Assembly (NCBI GenBank): GCA_905480645.1
Contig: CAJQRC010000018.1
Location: 21,754-85,753, forward strand
DNA: 64,000 nt
Direction of reading: 5' to 3'
Source: an uncultured Tateyamaria sp.
GTDB lineage: Bacteria; Pseudomonadota; Alphaproteobacteria; Rhodobacterales; Rhodobacteraceae
Below the pieces are notes generated by a model. It saw only the letters and a list, made by a program, of their open reading frames with translations, was not told the DNA's origin and made no database searches. Position numbers and translations under genes: made by a program. This document shows, in pieces, positions 47,089 through 57,356 of the stretch; the stretch's first letter is position 1, and every line of letters begins with the position of its first letter.

Positions 47089-48036
47089 ATGACAGATCCC
47101 ATTTTTGCTAATACAGAAAAATTCCAAGATCCAGAATTGACCATACGAGGTGAAAAACGCGCCAAGGTCGCACTAAATCAACCAGAAACCCTTTGGTTTA
47201 ATACAGGCACTTTGTGTAATATAACATGTAATAACTGTTACATCGAAAGTTCACCAACAAATGATGCTTTAGTCTATTTGAAATCTGAAGAGATAATTCC
47301 TTACCTTGATCAACTAAAAATAAGAAAATGGGACGTTCGAGAAATAGCCTTCACCGGAGGCGAGCCATTTATGAATCCGCAAATAATCGAAATGTTAACA
47401 ATTTCATTGAAAAGAGGCTATGATGTATTGGTTTTAACCAACGCCATGCAGCCAATGATGAGGCCGTTTATAAAGACTGGACTGATTAATCTGATATCCA
47501 AATATAGGGAAAAACTAACTTTTCGCATCAGCCTTGACCATCATCAAAGTAAAATCCACGATTCTGAACGGGGTAAAGGCGCTTTTGAAAAGAGTTTACT
47601 TGGCGTAAATTGGTTATCCTCCATCAAAGCTAAGCTGGCTGTTGCTGGGCGAGTCGAGATGGCCGAAAGCGAACCTCTGGCCCGAGCGGGCTTCGCCGCC
47701 CTCTTTGCAAAACATAATTGGAATATTGATGCTTACAATCCAAGCGAAACTGTTCTCTTTCCCGAAATGGATGAGACTAAAGATGTACCAGAAATAACAC
47801 AGGCTTGCTGGTCAATCTTAAATAAAAAACCTGAGACTGTTATGTGTTCGTCCTCTCGGATGGTGGTCAAGCGTAAAGGTGCTCTGTCACCATCAGTTCT
47901 AGCCTGCACATTGTTACCATATGATCCTCGATTTGAATTGGGTGCGACACTTCAAGAAGCTGAAAGTGAGGTGTCGCTAAACCATCCCCACTGCGCTAAA
48001 TTCTGCGTATTAGGCGGTGCAAGTTGCTCAACGTGA
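47089..48036 (+). CDS. Radical SAM protein
   Basis: A 315-residue radical SAM enzyme. The cluster motif is CNITCNNCY (CxxxCxxC) near 45, the GGE motif is FTGGEPF near 91, and a SPASM-like set of at least six cysteines lies in the last 75 residues (CWSILN, MCSSS, ACTLLP, HCAKFCVLGGASC), suggesting auxiliary cluster binding. The reaction is unknown. ATG at 47089 is used; a TTG four codons upstream is possible. Divergent from zwf. Confidence 0.87.
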   Translation: MTDPIFANTEKFQDPELTIRGEKRAKVALNQPETLWFNTGTLCNITCNNCYIESSPTNDALVYLKSEEIIPYLDQLKIRKWDVREIAFTGGEPFMNPQIIEMLTISLKRGYDVLVLTNAMQPMMRPFIKTGLINLISKYREKLTFRISLDHHQSKIHDSERGKGAFEKSLLGVNWLSSIKAKLAVAGRVEMAESEPLARAGFAALFAKHNWNIDAYNPSETVLFPEMDETKDVPEITQACWSILNKKPETVMCSSSRMVVKRKGALSPSVLACTLLPYDPRFELGATLQEAESEVSLNHPHCAKFCVLGGASCST

Positions 48037-48169
48037 TTAAAAAATTAGCAATTTTTAACGTTTTCAGTTTAAAGCTATGAATAGTAATGGGAATTTTAAT
48101 ATTATTCACTCGAATTTAAAATGTAGCTAAAACGCTGGTGAAAAGTTTATTAATCTTCCAAAAATTTTT

Positions 48170-48883
48170 GGAGCTGTCCTAAACAACCAATATTGAGGTT
48201 ATTATGGGACACATGAGAAAGGGTCGTTTAAGTCAGCACAAATAAGTACGTCTGATTGAGCATTTTGTAGCCAGAACCACGGCGCGAACAGCGGCGAGGC
48301 TTTGTGGGGTTCACCGCAATACCGTCGCCTACTATTTTCTTCGTCTGCGCAAAATTCTTGCCTGCGAACTAGAGGCGGCGAGTGAGGCTATATTCGGCGG
48401 AAAGATTAAGTTAGAAGAGAATTGTTTTGGTAGCAAACACAAAAGTAAACGTGTTAGGGGTGCTGCGGGTAAGATCCCTGTATCTAGTTTATTAAAAGGG
48501 GTGGAAAGGTCTATACCAAGACCACTCCGTCTGCTTCAGACGCCACGCTGATCCCCATAACAGAGCGTAAGATGGATCCCGGATAGCATCGTCTATTCCG
48601 ACTTCTGGCGCGGCTATAATGTACTGGATTTGTCAGACTTCCATCACTTCCGTATCAAACATTCTAAGCTCTTCGCAGACCGCCTAATCACATCAATGGC
48701 ATTGAGAATTTCTGGAACTAGGCCAAGCTCCACATACGTAAATTCACAGTGTTCCCAAGTCGCATTTTAGGTTATTCGTTAGGGATGCGAGTGGAGATGT
48801 AACAAGAGTGACTCGTCAGCGCAGTTATCCCAACTAACACAATGGGTTAGAAGATATCTGAACTAGTTTGCTAGGACAGCTCC
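48170..48883 (+). mobile_element. Decayed IS1595-family insertion sequence
   Basis: A 714-bp element bounded by perfect 12-bp inverted repeats: GGAGCTGTCCTA at 48170-48181 and its reverse complement at 48872-48883. The flanking octamers aaattttt and aagtttta match at 6 of 8 positions, compatible with an eroded 8-bp target duplication. The transposase inside is ruined. Size, ends and coding content fit the IS1595 family. It lies in the gap between the radical SAM gene and gyrA. Confidence 0.85.
48204..48866 (+). pseudogene. IS1595-family transposase pseudogene
   Basis: From the ATG at 48204 the frame stops after 13 codons, then reads LIEHFVARTTARTAARLCGV, FLRLRKILACELEAAS, and a degraded VDES-type site as LEENCFGS (the first catalytic D is E). 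After a frameshift, DSIVYSDFWRGYNVLDLSDFHHFRIKHSKLFADR is followed by another shift into NHINGIENFWN, a TAG, and AKLHIRKF. The tail QLSQLTQWVRRYLN ends at 48866. At least two in-frame stops and two or more frameshifts make it inactive. Confidence 0.85.
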
Positions 48884-49025
48884 AAGTTTTAATTTTTATT
48901 AAATGTCTATTTGCCAGTCAATTAATTAGGTCACATTTGCTTCGTATCAGGCATTGCAGCCTATCTACCCTTTCTGCTATGTTTGGTTTAAGAAGTTTAC
49001 CCATAATAAGAACGGGCTGATTAAC

Positions 49026-51770
49026 GTGAACGATAAGCCAGAACCAACTGAAAATAAATCAGAAAAACCAGCGGGAAGACCTGAATATAGAGGTCCTTCC
49101 GTAACGATAGAACATGAGATGCGAACATCTTATTTAGATTACGCCATGTCGGTAATCGTATCACGCGCCATTCCTGACTTGCGAGATGGATTAAAGCCTG
49201 TTCACCGCCGTATTCTCTACGCGATGTCAGAGACCGGTAACACACACGACAAATCATATCGCAAGTCTGCGCGTCCTGTTGGTGATGTTATGGGTAAATA
49301 TCACCCTCATGGCGACTCTGCTATTTATGATGCACTTGTTAGAATGGCACAAGATTTTTCAATGTCGTTGCCCCTTTTGGATGGACAAGGTAATTTCGGC
49401 TCCATGGATGGGGATAACGCAGCCGCCATGCGATACACAGAAGTACGTATGGATAAACCAGCGAGCTTCATTCTTGCTGACATTGATAAAGACACAGTAG
49501 ATTTTCAAGATAACTACGATGGAAAAGACCGTGAACCGACTGTGTTACCTGCCCGGTTCCCAAATATGCTGGTTAATGGTGCAGGCGGTATTGCCGTAGG
49601 CATGGCAACCAATATTCCACCGCATAATCTGGGTGAAGTCGTAGATGCTTGCCTCGCTTTAATTGACGAGCCAGATTTATCAAGTGAACAACTGATTGAA
49701 TATGTACCAGGACCTGACTTTCCAACAGGTGGCATCATGCTTGGCCGTAGTGGCGCTCGCAAAGCTTACTTAGAGGGGCGCGGAAGCGTCATAATCCGTG
49801 CCAAAACACGGATAGAAGAAATAAGAAAAGACAGATATGCAATCATTCTTGATGAAATCCCTTATCAAGTAAATAAAGCAACTATGATCGAGCGCATCGC
49901 TGAGGCAGCACGTGATAAAAAAATAGAAGGTATATCACACGTTCAGGATGAATCTGACCGCAATGGAGTTCGTGTTGTTGTTGAACTTAAACGGGACGCG
50001 ACAGCTGAAGTTGTTTTGAACCAACTTTTCCGATTTACACCAATGCAAACCTCGTTTGGATGCAACATGCTTGCACTTAATGGCGGTCGCCCTGAACAAC
50101 TCACTCTTCGTCGATTTCTTACAAGTTTTATAGAGTTTCGCGAAGAGGTGGTGGCTCGCCGAACGGCCTTCGAACTTCGTAAAGCACGAGAGCGTAGTCA
50201 TATTTTATGTGGTCTTGCCGTAGCAGTCACCAATATAGATGAAATTGTTGCCACTATTCGTCAATCAGCAGATGCGGCAGAAGCCAGAGGTAAACTAACA
50301 GAGCGCCGCTGGCCCGCCATTGATATACTGCAATATATTGCTTTAATCGACGATCCGACACACACAGCAAACGACGACGGGACCTATAATCTGTCTGAAA
50401 CGCAAGCGCGCGCAATTCTGGAATTACGGCTTCAACGTTTAACCCAAATAGGGGTAAAGGAAGTTACCGATGAACTTGAAATTTTAGCCGGTAAAATCAA
50501 AGAGTACTTGGATATTCTTGGTAGTCGTGAGCGTATCTTAAAAATCATTGGTTATGAGCTCCGGGAAACCAAAGAACTGTTTGCTAAGCCACGCCGTACA
50601 GAGATTGTCGACTGGTCCGGCGATATGGAAGACGAAGACCTTATTGAACGCGAAGACATGGTAGTTACTGTAACCTCTGGAGGTTACATCAAACGCACAC
50701 CACTAGCCGATTTCAGAAGTCAACGGCGTGGCGGAAAAGGCGTCGCGGGTATGCAAACTAAAGAAGAAGACGTGATAACAACACTTTTTGTTGCCAATAC
50801 CCATACTCAATTGCTCTTTTTTACTACTGATGGAATGGTTTATAAATTAAAAACTTGGCGCTTGCCACAAGGTAGTCGCACATCAAAAGGTAAGGCGATC
50901 GTCAACATTCTTCCAATACCGACAGGTGTCAGTATAGCAGCTATAATGCCAGTTGATCGTGATGAAAAAGAATGGGATGATTTGCAGGTAGTTTTTGCTA
51001 CGTCTGCTGGAACAGTTAGGCGTAATAAATTATCTGATTTCACCAAAGTCCAGCGTAACGGTAAAATTGCCATGAAATTTGAAGACGATCACGCAAATAC
51101 CACTCTGATTAATGCAAGAATAGCGAGCCATGATGATGACGTTATGTTAGTAACTAATTCTGGCCGTGCAATTCGATTTCCCGCAACTGACGTACGCGTA
51201 TTTAACTCTCGTGCTTCTGTTGGTGTGCGTGGAATAAGGCTCAACGGGGACGCACGTGTGGTTTCAATGTCGATAATCCGACACTTTAATGCCAGCAGTG
51301 ACGAACGTTCTGCATACCTAAAAATGCGTAGAGCTATTGCAGGTTTAACAGACGACATCGATATTTTGGATGGCGAAGAAGAAAATGTGAATGCAACTAT
51401 CGATCAAACCCGTTATGCAGAAATGTCGGCTGCAGAAAACTTAGTATTGACAATTACTGCGGGTGGCGCAGGTAAATTAAGTTCTTCTCATGATTACCCT
51501 GTGCGAGGACGTGGTGGGCTTGGCGTATCGGCAATGGATAAAGTAATGAGGGGCGGCAAAATTGTTGCATCATTCGCTGTGGAAATAGACGATCAAATTA
51601 TGTTGGCAACATCTAAAGGACAATCGATCAGGGTCCCCATTGAAGGGATAAGTTTCAGGTCGCGTAGTGCTGGCGGTGTTAAAGTATTTGATACAGGCAA
51701 AGGTGAAGAAGTTGTTAGCGTCGCTTGGATTGCAGATCAAGGAGAGCAAAATCCTCCAGAGGAGGACTAA
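49026..51770 (+). CDS. gyrA: DNA gyrase subunit A
   Basis: A 914-residue type IIA topoisomerase breakage-reunion subunit. The active-site tyrosine is in AAMRYTE, the GyrA box is QRRGGKG near 560, and six beta-pinwheel repeats fill the C-terminal third. An about 35-residue acidic insertion ([17 protein letters not shown]... DGEEENVNA) interrupts the pinwheel, as in several alphaproteobacteria. In the quinolone region, HGDSAIYD keeps serine and aspartate at the positions of E. coli S83 and D87. GTG at 49026 gives the family N-terminus. Confidence 0.96.
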   Translation: MNDKPEPTENKSEKPAGRPEYRGPSVTIEHEMRTSYLDYAMSVIVSRAIPDLRDGLKPVHRRILYAMSETGNTHDKSYRKSARPVGDVMGKYHPHGDSAIYDALVRMAQDFSMSLPLLDGQGNFGSMDGDNAAAMRYTEVRMDKPASFILADIDKDTVDFQDNYDGKDREPTVLPARFPNMLVNGAGGIAVGMATNIPPHNLGEVVDACLALIDEPDLSSEQLIEYVPGPDFPTGGIMLGRSGARKAYLEGRGSVIIRAKTRIEEIRKDRYAIILDEIPYQVNKATMIERIAEAARDKKIEGISHVQDESDRNGVRVVVELKRDATAEVVLNQLFRFTPMQTSFGCNMLALNGGRPEQLTLRRFLTSFIEFREEVVARRTAFELRKARERSHILCGLAVAVTNIDEIVATIRQSADAAEARGKLTERRWPAIDILQYIALIDDPTHTANDDGTYNLSETQARAILELRLQRLTQIGVKEVTDELEILAGKIKEYLDILGSRERILKIIGYELRETKELFAKPRRTEIVDWSGDMEDEDLIEREDMVVTVTSGGYIKRTPLADFRSQRRGGKGVAGMQTKEEDVITTLFVANTHTQLLFFTTDGMVYKLKTWRLPQGSRTSKGKAIVNILPIPTGVSIAAIMPVDRDEKEWDDLQVVFATSAGTVRRNKLSDFTKVQRNGKIAMKFEDDHANTTLINARIASHDDDVMLVTNSGRAIRFPATDVRVFNSRASVGVRGIRLNGDARVVSMSIIRHFNASSDERSAYLKMRRAIAGLTDDIDILDGEEENVNATIDQTRYAEMSAAENLVLTITAGGAGKLSSSHDYPVRGRGGLGVSAMDKVMRGGKIVASFAVEIDDQIMLATSKGQSIRVPIEGISFRSRSAGGVKVFDTGKGEEVVSVAWIADQGEQNPPEED

Positions 51771-52041
51771 ATAAGCCCACCATTAAAATGAAAATTATAT
51801 AATTATAACAATATTTTAAATTATTTTATTTAAGTTTAATTTTTATTTTTCATTTCACTAAATACATCAATATTGCATATTTTTATGTTTTCTAATTCTT
51901 CATTCTATTTAATAGATTTGAAATCTATTGTGAGAACTTAGTTGGAAACTAAGCATTAATTAGTTTCTTACAGGTTGATTGTTTACCTAGGTTATACTTA
52001 GTTCGCAAAGACGAGTTACAAAAACTAGGCAACTAAATTCC
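51771..52041. other. AT-rich convergent intergenic region
   Basis: About 270 bp between gyrA and the convergent carboxypeptidase gene. It is very AT-rich and carries the inverted repeats listed next; no gene or coding remnant is seen. Confidence 0.45.
51911..51953. repeat. Two adjacent inverted repeats between convergent genes
   Basis: AATAGATTT-G-AAATCTATT (51911-51929) is a perfect 19-bp palindrome, and CTTAGTT-GGA-AACTAAG (51937-51953) follows 7 bp later. Their place between converging genes suggests transcription termination or a boundary, although the T-tails are poor. Confidence 0.45.
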
Positions 52042-53517
52042 TTAAATGTCATAAATTTCGCCAAACTTTGTCTTCAGATAATTAATAAGAGGTTTATGTG
52101 ATGGCGTCATCCCACTTGCACGCTGGATCACATCTTGCGGTTCATAGAGTGCTCCATACTGTTGTAAGTTTTCACACAACCAATTTATTGCGCTGGAAGT
52201 TTCACCCTGTGCTAGTTGCTCATCCAAACGAGGCACTGCGGCGCGAAGACCTTCGTACAGACAGCCTGCGTAAACATTACCTAAAGAGTATGTTGGGAAA
52301 TAACCGAAGAGACCAACAGACCAATGTACGTCCTGTAAAACACCATTTGACGGTTTGTCTACGGCATACCCAAAATCAGATTTAAAACGATCATTCCATG
52401 CAACTTCCAATTCAGAAACGTCCAAATCATCTCTCATTAAAGCGCGTTCAAGATCAAAGCGGAGTAATACGTGTAAATTGTATTGCACCTCATCTGACTC
52501 TGTACGAATATATCCATCCGTAATGCGGTTTGCAGCGGCGTAAAAACAGTCTTCACTATCCACTCCTATATCACCAAAAATATCCCTCATCTGACCGTAT
52601 AACCAGCCAGTAAAAGCTCTACTTCGACCCAATTGATTTTCATAAATTCTACTTTGGCTTTCGTGAACACCCATTGAGACGCCGCGACCCAAAGGTGTAA
52701 ACAAATAAGCGTCATCTATATTTTGCTCATAGCTTGCATGACCAACTTCGTGAATCGTTGAATACAAACAATTGAAAGGATCTTGTGGATTAGTTCGTGT
52801 TGTTATTCTCACGTCATGACCGGACCCACTTGAAAACGGGTGTACCGCTTTATCGATGCGACCACGCGAAGTATCGTAACCGAAAACCAATGCTAGTTTC
52901 GCACTCAACAACATTTGGAGATTTTCTTCAAAGTGTCCTTTCAAACTGAAAGGTATTGACTGACCTTCTATTGCGGAACGTAAATCTACAAGCTCCGGAC
53001 GCATAGCCTTGAACATTTCTTCTAGATCAGAGCCATTTGTACCAGGTTCGTAATCATTAAGCATAGCGTCATAAACATCGCCACCCCCGGCTAAAGCCAT
53101 GCCTTCTTCACGCTTAAGTGAAACAACCTCTCCCAAAATTGGGGCGAAAGTTGCAAAGTCGTCTTCAGCCCTTGCCTCAGCCCATTTTCCTTGTGCAGTT
53201 GAAGTCAAACGGGCCATAGCTTTCGCGAGTTTTAACGGAATTTTACAAGATCGTTCAAAACTACGAGAGATTTCACGTACCTGAGCACGTTCAACAGTTT
53301 TGAGATCACGAGTATTAATCGCTGCCAACCACTCACCCAAACGATCGTCAGTGCGGCGCGCATGCAAGACAGATTCAATCGCAGCCATCTCTTCACTGCG
53401 TTGCTTTGAGGACCCCCGCGGCATCACAGTCTCTTGATCCCAACTTAACCGACCAGAAATTTGACTTAACGCCTGAGTTTCATATTCAAAAGCCATTAAA
53501 TCTTGATAGGCTTTCAT
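52042..53517 (-). CDS. M32 family carboxypeptidase
   Basis: A 491-residue Taq-type metallocarboxypeptidase. The zinc motif is TIHEVGHASYEQ near 262, with the third ligand region in GVHESQSRIYENQLGRS near 290. GYIRTESDEVQYNLH and RFDLERALM are conserved downstream. It is cytoplasmic and releases C-terminal residues. The ATG at 53517 has AGGA about 9 nt upstream and overlaps the ctaA stop by one base. Confidence 0.93.
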   Translation of the reverse strand: MKAYQDLMAFEYETQALSQISGRLSWDQETVMPRGSSKQRSEEMAAIESVLHARRTDDRLGEWLAAINTRDLKTVERAQVREISRSFERSCKIPLKLAKAMARLTSTAQGKWAEARAEDDFATFAPILGEVVSLKREEGMALAGGGDVYDAMLNDYEPGTNGSDLEEMFKAMRPELVDLRSAIEGQSIPFSLKGHFEENLQMLLSAKLALVFGYDTSRGRIDKAVHPFSSGSGHDVRITTRTNPQDPFNCLYSTIHEVGHASYEQNIDDAYLFTPLGRGVSMGVHESQSRIYENQLGRSRAFTGWLYGQMRDIFGDIGVDSEDCFYAAANRITDGYIRTESDEVQYNLHVLLRFDLERALMRDDLDVSELEVAWNDRFKSDFGYAVDKPSNGVLQDVHWSVGLFGYFPTYSLGNVYAGCLYEGLRAAVPRLDEQLAQGETSSAINWLCENLQQYGALYEPQDVIQRASGMTPSHKPLINYLKTKFGEIYDI

Positions 53518-54662
53518 CAAATATTTCCTTTAATAGCGGTTGCAAGCGGGTAAGCTGATAGAAACCTAGAGCGTAATATAAGTGTCCAAAGAACTATTGC
53601 CATTAGTTGGTGCAGGATCGCGACTTGCCAGGGTGCTCCATACACTACAGTTAAAATTCCTAAAACAAGCTGAAAACACATTCCAACAAACATTGCATTA
53701 AATGCGAAGCGTGTCTTGATCATAGCGGACTTGCGCGCCTGCAACCAAACAAACAAAGTAATGGCGAATAACAAATATCCAGTCGATCTATGTATGAATT
53801 GAAGTAATGCAGGATTTTCAAAAAAATTGCTCCAGAATGGGCTTAAAATAAATGAATTAGCAGGGAATAACTGACCTCCCATGAGCGGCCAATCGGTGTA
53901 ACTACGCCCTGCATCAATCCCAGCAACCAAGGCTCCAATTAGTACTTGCAAAAAAGTAAAATACAGCAATCCAGTTGAGAGACCGAACAGTTTAGCATCC
54001 TTTTCCCTTCTTGCTTGCATTAAATCACGTTCTGAACGCCTTAGCAGCAGTATAAACCAAGAAATGAAACCCAGAATAAGAAATGCGAGACCAAGATGTA
54101 ATGCCAATCTATAACTTGCAACATCCAACATACCCTTACCCGAGGTTATGCCACTGGATACCATCCACCACCCAATTGCTCCTTGGGCACCACCAAGCAC
54201 TCCTAGCAACAGCAACTTTGATGTCCATCCAGTTGGTATTTTACCACGAAGCAAAAACCAAAAAAAACCGATTGCCCATACAAGGCCTATCACTCGTCCC
54301 AATTGACGATGTCCCCACTCCCACCAATATATTACCTGAAAATCAGACAAATCCATCCATCGGTTTTGAAGTTGAAATTCATCAATATTTCTATACTTAG
54401 CAAACTCTGCTTCCCAGTCGGCTGTACTCATAGGTGGGATTGCACCAGTGATTGGACGCCATTCGGTTATCGACAGACCACTATCAGTCAAACGTGTTAA
54501 GCCACCGACGACAATCATGATAATTACTAAAAAAAATAACATTAGCAGCCAGATACAGATTGAATAACGGGCACCGCCTCGCCCTTGATCTATGACACCT
54601 CCGCTCAAAAACTGTTTTTTGTTCGTATCAACATCTTCAAAAATACTGCGATTATTCTTCAT
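53517..54662 (-). CDS. ctaA: Heme A synthase (COX15/CtaA type)
   Basis: A 381-residue membrane protein with eight predicted helices that oxidises heme O to heme A for cytochrome c oxidase. Conserved blocks: GGLTRLTDSGLSITEWRPITGAIPP near 52, WEWGHRQLGR near 113 with a heme histidine, LHLGLAF near 190 and HRSTGYLL near 290. The alphaproteobacterial/mitochondrial COX15 type is indicated by the QxxxxxW-rich EFQLQNRWM stretch. It is upstream of and coupled to the M32 peptidase. Confidence 0.94.
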   Translation of the reverse strand: MKNNRSIFEDVDTNKKQFLSGGVIDQGRGGARYSICIWLLMLFFLVIIMIVVGGLTRLTDSGLSITEWRPITGAIPPMSTADWEAEFAKYRNIDEFQLQNRWMDLSDFQVIYWWEWGHRQLGRVIGLVWAIGFFWFLLRGKIPTGWTSKLLLLGVLGGAQGAIGWWMVSSGITSGKGMLDVASYRLALHLGLAFLILGFISWFILLLRRSERDLMQARREKDAKLFGLSTGLLYFTFLQVLIGALVAGIDAGRSYTDWPLMGGQLFPANSFILSPFWSNFFENPALLQFIHRSTGYLLFAITLFVWLQARKSAMIKTRFAFNAMFVGMCFQLVLGILTVVYGAPWQVAILHQLMAIVLWTLILRSRFLSAYPLATAIKGNI

Positions 54663-54721
54663 TTTAATCTCTCGCCTTACTTGAGATGTAATCTAGGGTG
54701 GTCACTACCGGACGTCCAGCA

Positions 54722-55450
54722 TCACCGGTGTTCAGCCCAGCGGACCATCTGCCGCAGCATTCCATGCAGCATTTGAACATCAGCTTTAGTAAGAGACATT
54801 CTACTCCACATATTACGTAAATTAAGACGCATACTTTCTGATTTATTTTCTGGGTAGAAAAAACCAGCATTCGCTAATCGCTCTTCAAAGTGCCGAGCCA
54901 TATATTCTACTTCTTGACCTGTTGCCCAATCGGTACTAGATAATTTAGTATATGTTTCAGTAACTTCACCGACGGCTTTCATCCACTCATAAGCAATCAA
55001 TAATACGCATTGAGCTAAATTCAAAGACGGATATTCCGAGTTAACAGGCACTGATATTAACGCGTTAGCTTGTGAAAGATCGTCATTTTCCAAGCCAGAC
55101 CGTTCTGGCCCAAACAAAACTGCAACATGGCCACCCGCAGTAATTCGTTCTGCCGTATCTTGCATCGCCGCTTCAGGGGTCAGCACTGGTTTGGTTAAAT
55201 CACGTTTTCGAGCTGTCGTAGCATAAACAAAAGTACAATCCGCAATTGCACCAGATACATCATTATAAATAGATGCAGCATCCAAAACGCGTCCTGCGCC
55301 GCTTGCCAAAGCTGTCGCGGCTGGATTTGGCCAACCGTCCCGCGGATCAACAATTCTCATTCTATCAATGCCAAAATTGAGCATTGCGCGCGCTGCAGCG
55401 CCAATATTTTCGCCCATCTGGGGCCGCGTAAGTACAAAAGTAGGTGTCAT
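54722..55450 (-). CDS. trmJ: tRNA (cytidine/uridine-2'-O-)-methyltransferase TrmJ
   Basis: A 242-residue SPOUT methyltransferase expected to modify position 32 of tRNAs. VLTRPQMGENIGAAARAM near 6 is motif 1, LFGPERSGLEND near 120 motif 2, and VNSEYPSLNLAQCV near 142 motif 3 forming the SAM knot. The C-terminal about 70 residues form a helical dimerisation tail. It runs just ahead of ctaA, about 60 bp apart. Confidence 0.93.
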   Translation of the reverse strand: MTPTFVLTRPQMGENIGAAARAMLNFGIDRMRIVDPRDGWPNPAATALASGAGRVLDAASIYNDVSGAIADCTFVYATTARKRDLTKPVLTPEAAMQDTAERITAGGHVAVLFGPERSGLENDDLSQANALISVPVNSEYPSLNLAQCVLLIAYEWMKAVGEVTETYTKLSSTDWATGQEVEYMARHFEERLANAGFFYPENKSESMRLNLRNMWSRMSLTKADVQMLHGMLRQMVRWAEHR

Positions 55451-55578
55451 ATGCAGGCTTTATCCTAGCCAAACACACCTCACAATGCTTTCATTAATAA
55501 AACTAAAATAGTAGTAACAAAGTTTTCTTTCAAAGTTATATCGGCTATTGTTGCACTCTAATTGTAAGGAAGGTTCAT

Positions 55579-56193
55579 ATGTGCGAACAAGGGCTACCAA
55601 AAATATATCTGATTACCCCCCCAGTAATTGACATCAATGTATTCCCGGATCAATTAGCCTCTATTCTGGATGCGCACGAAATTGCCTGCGTTCGGCTAGC
55701 CTTAGCAACGGCTAGCGAAGATACTATATCCCGAGCAGCGGATATTTGCAGAGACATAGCTCATAAGCGCGACGTCGCAATCGTGTTGAGCGACCATACC
55801 AGTCTTTCAGAACGGTTGGGACTGGACGGGGTACATCTGGAAGATTCTTCTAAATCTGTTCGAAATGCTCGAAAAGTGCTTGGTCCTGACGCCATAGTTG
55901 GCAGCTTTTGTGGAAACTCACGCCATGATGGCCTTGGAGCCGGCGACGCAGGAGCAGACTATATTGCCTTTGGGCCTGTAAGCGCCGTCGCAAAAGACCT
56001 ATTTGCAAAGAAAGAATTATTTGAATGGTGGTCGGAGATGATTGAAACTCCACTGATTGCTGAAGGCGGCTTAACATTAGATTTGGTTACCCAACTTTCT
56101 CCCTTTACTGACTTTTTTGGGTTTGGTGAAGAAATATGGACCAGTGATAACCATAATGATTCAATTGCTAAATTGATCAATGCAATGCAATAA
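55579..56193 (+). CDS. ThiE/TenI-like thiamine phosphate synthase family protein
   Basis: A 204-residue TIM barrel. IYLITPP near 9, DGVHLEDSS near 89, VGSFCGNSRHDGLGAGDAGADYIAFGPVSA near 112 and IAEGGL near 165 match the ThiE layout. ThiE joins HMP-pyrophosphate and thiazole phosphate; TenI homologues only aromatise the thiazole. The usual ThiE phosphate-binding KQ pair near strand 2 is not evident, so TenI-like function is possible. AAGGAAGG provides the ribosome site. No other thi genes are adjacent. Confidence 0.8.
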   Translation: MCEQGLPKIYLITPPVIDINVFPDQLASILDAHEIACVRLALATASEDTISRAADICRDIAHKRDVAIVLSDHTSLSERLGLDGVHLEDSSKSVRNARKVLGPDAIVGSFCGNSRHDGLGAGDAGADYIAFGPVSAVAKDLFAKKELFEWWSEMIETPLIAEGGLTLDLVTQLSPFTDFFGFGEEIWTSDNHNDSIAKLINAMQ

Positions 56194-56215
56194 GTTATCA
56201 ATATCCATCTCCACT

Positions 56216-57355
56216 TCATAAAAAAACACGCTCTACAACCCAATAAGCTCCAATACTCGCTATCACACAGGAGGCAGGGACGGCTATCACTCTACGGTAC
56301 CAAGGCATAGTTAAGAACCAACCTACGGTCAGAAATGCTATTGCAATGACTGTCAACTGGCCAAATTCAACTCCAATGTTAAATCCAATAAGGGCAAAGG
56401 TAAATTGTTCACGGGGCAAGCCAAATTCGCTCAGTACAGATGCAAACCCAAGTCCATGCAGTAAACCAAAGCCAAATATAATTATTGGTCGCCACAGTGT
56501 AAGTTTGGAAGAGAATAAATTTTCTAGGGCGACGTACACAATTGAAACAGCAATCAATGGCTCAACAATATTGGCAGGAACATTTACAATTTCCAACGAA
56601 CCAAGGGCTAATGTAAAAGTGTGTGCTAGGGTGAAAGCGCTAACTTGCCATAAAAGTACACCTAATCGTGCCGATAAAAAAAATAAACCAAGTACAAATA
56701 AAATGTGATCAAGACCTTTCGGCAATATGTGATCAAAGCCGACAGGGATATATTTAAAAAAGGTTTGCCAACCATTGGCCTGATTACCACCGCCAATATA
56801 AATAGGTCCACTACCAGAACCACCCTTAATCAAACCAGTGTAGGGTGCCACTACACCCTGCTGACGTAAAACAAGATCACCAGCACCTTTAGGCCAAGCC
56901 ACCTCTATTGATTTAATATTTTTTGGGATTTTACCAGAAACAACAAGATTGGATATACGTGGCAATTGGTCATCCAAAACCTCCGGCACAGCAATACTAT
57001 CTAGCTGTAAAGTCACAGGCTGTCCAGCAACAATGATGAAACTAGCGTTCCAGGATGCCACTAAGCCTTGTGATCTATCCGCAATAAGGCTGACAGACAA
57101 GGCTCGTAACTCATCATAATCTGCAACGTTTTCCGCCGCATCAGTATCTTGTACAGCATCCAAGTTAATCCCGGACAATTGCGCCTCAAGATTAACCTTC
57201 AAATCTAGGATTACCCGCCCATCCCGAACTGAAAAATCAGCAATTGTTGGCACAACTTCGTGAGCAAACGCAAAAACAGAGGAAAACAAAACCCAAATGC
57301 TTGACATCATCGCCCAAAACGTCAGCTTCACAGAAAATAAATTGAAGGCAGTCAT
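56216..57355 (-). CDS. HupE/UreJ family membrane protein
   Basis: A 379-residue protein with a signal peptide, a periplasmic beta-rich domain (about 30-185) and a HupE/UreJ-type membrane domain of about six helices. The family motif is seen as GFDHILPKGLDHILFVLGLFFL near 205 and FTLAHTFTLAL near 240, rich in histidines that could bind nickel or another metal. ATG at 57355 has GAGGA upstream. It is divergent from the DUF4198 gene with only one base between start codons; both may act in metal uptake. Confidence 0.86.
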   Translation of the reverse strand: MTAFNLFSVKLTFWAMMSSIWVLFSSVFAFAHEVVPTIADFSVRDGRVILDLKVNLEAQLSGINLDAVQDTDAAENVADYDELRALSVSLIADRSQGLVASWNASFIIVAGQPVTLQLDSIAVPEVLDDQLPRISNLVVSGKIPKNIKSIEVAWPKGAGDLVLRQQGVVAPYTGLIKGGSGSGPIYIGGGNQANGWQTFFKYIPVGFDHILPKGLDHILFVLGLFFLSARLGVLLWQVSAFTLAHTFTLALGSLEIVNVPANIVEPLIAVSIVYVALENLFSSKLTLWRPIIIFGFGLLHGLGFASVLSEFGLPREQFTFALIGFNIGVEFGQLTVIAIAFLTVGWFLTMPWYRRVIAVPASCVIASIGAYWVVERVFL

Positions 57356-57356
57356 T

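Noticed and set aside
49300..49420. Possible quinolone-resistance changes in gyrA
   Set aside because: The serine and aspartate equivalent to E. coli S83 and D87 are both wild type.
51911..51953. Strong rho-independent terminator for gyrA
   Set aside because: The palindromes are AT-rich and lack a T-run immediately after the stem, so they are listed only as inverted repeats.
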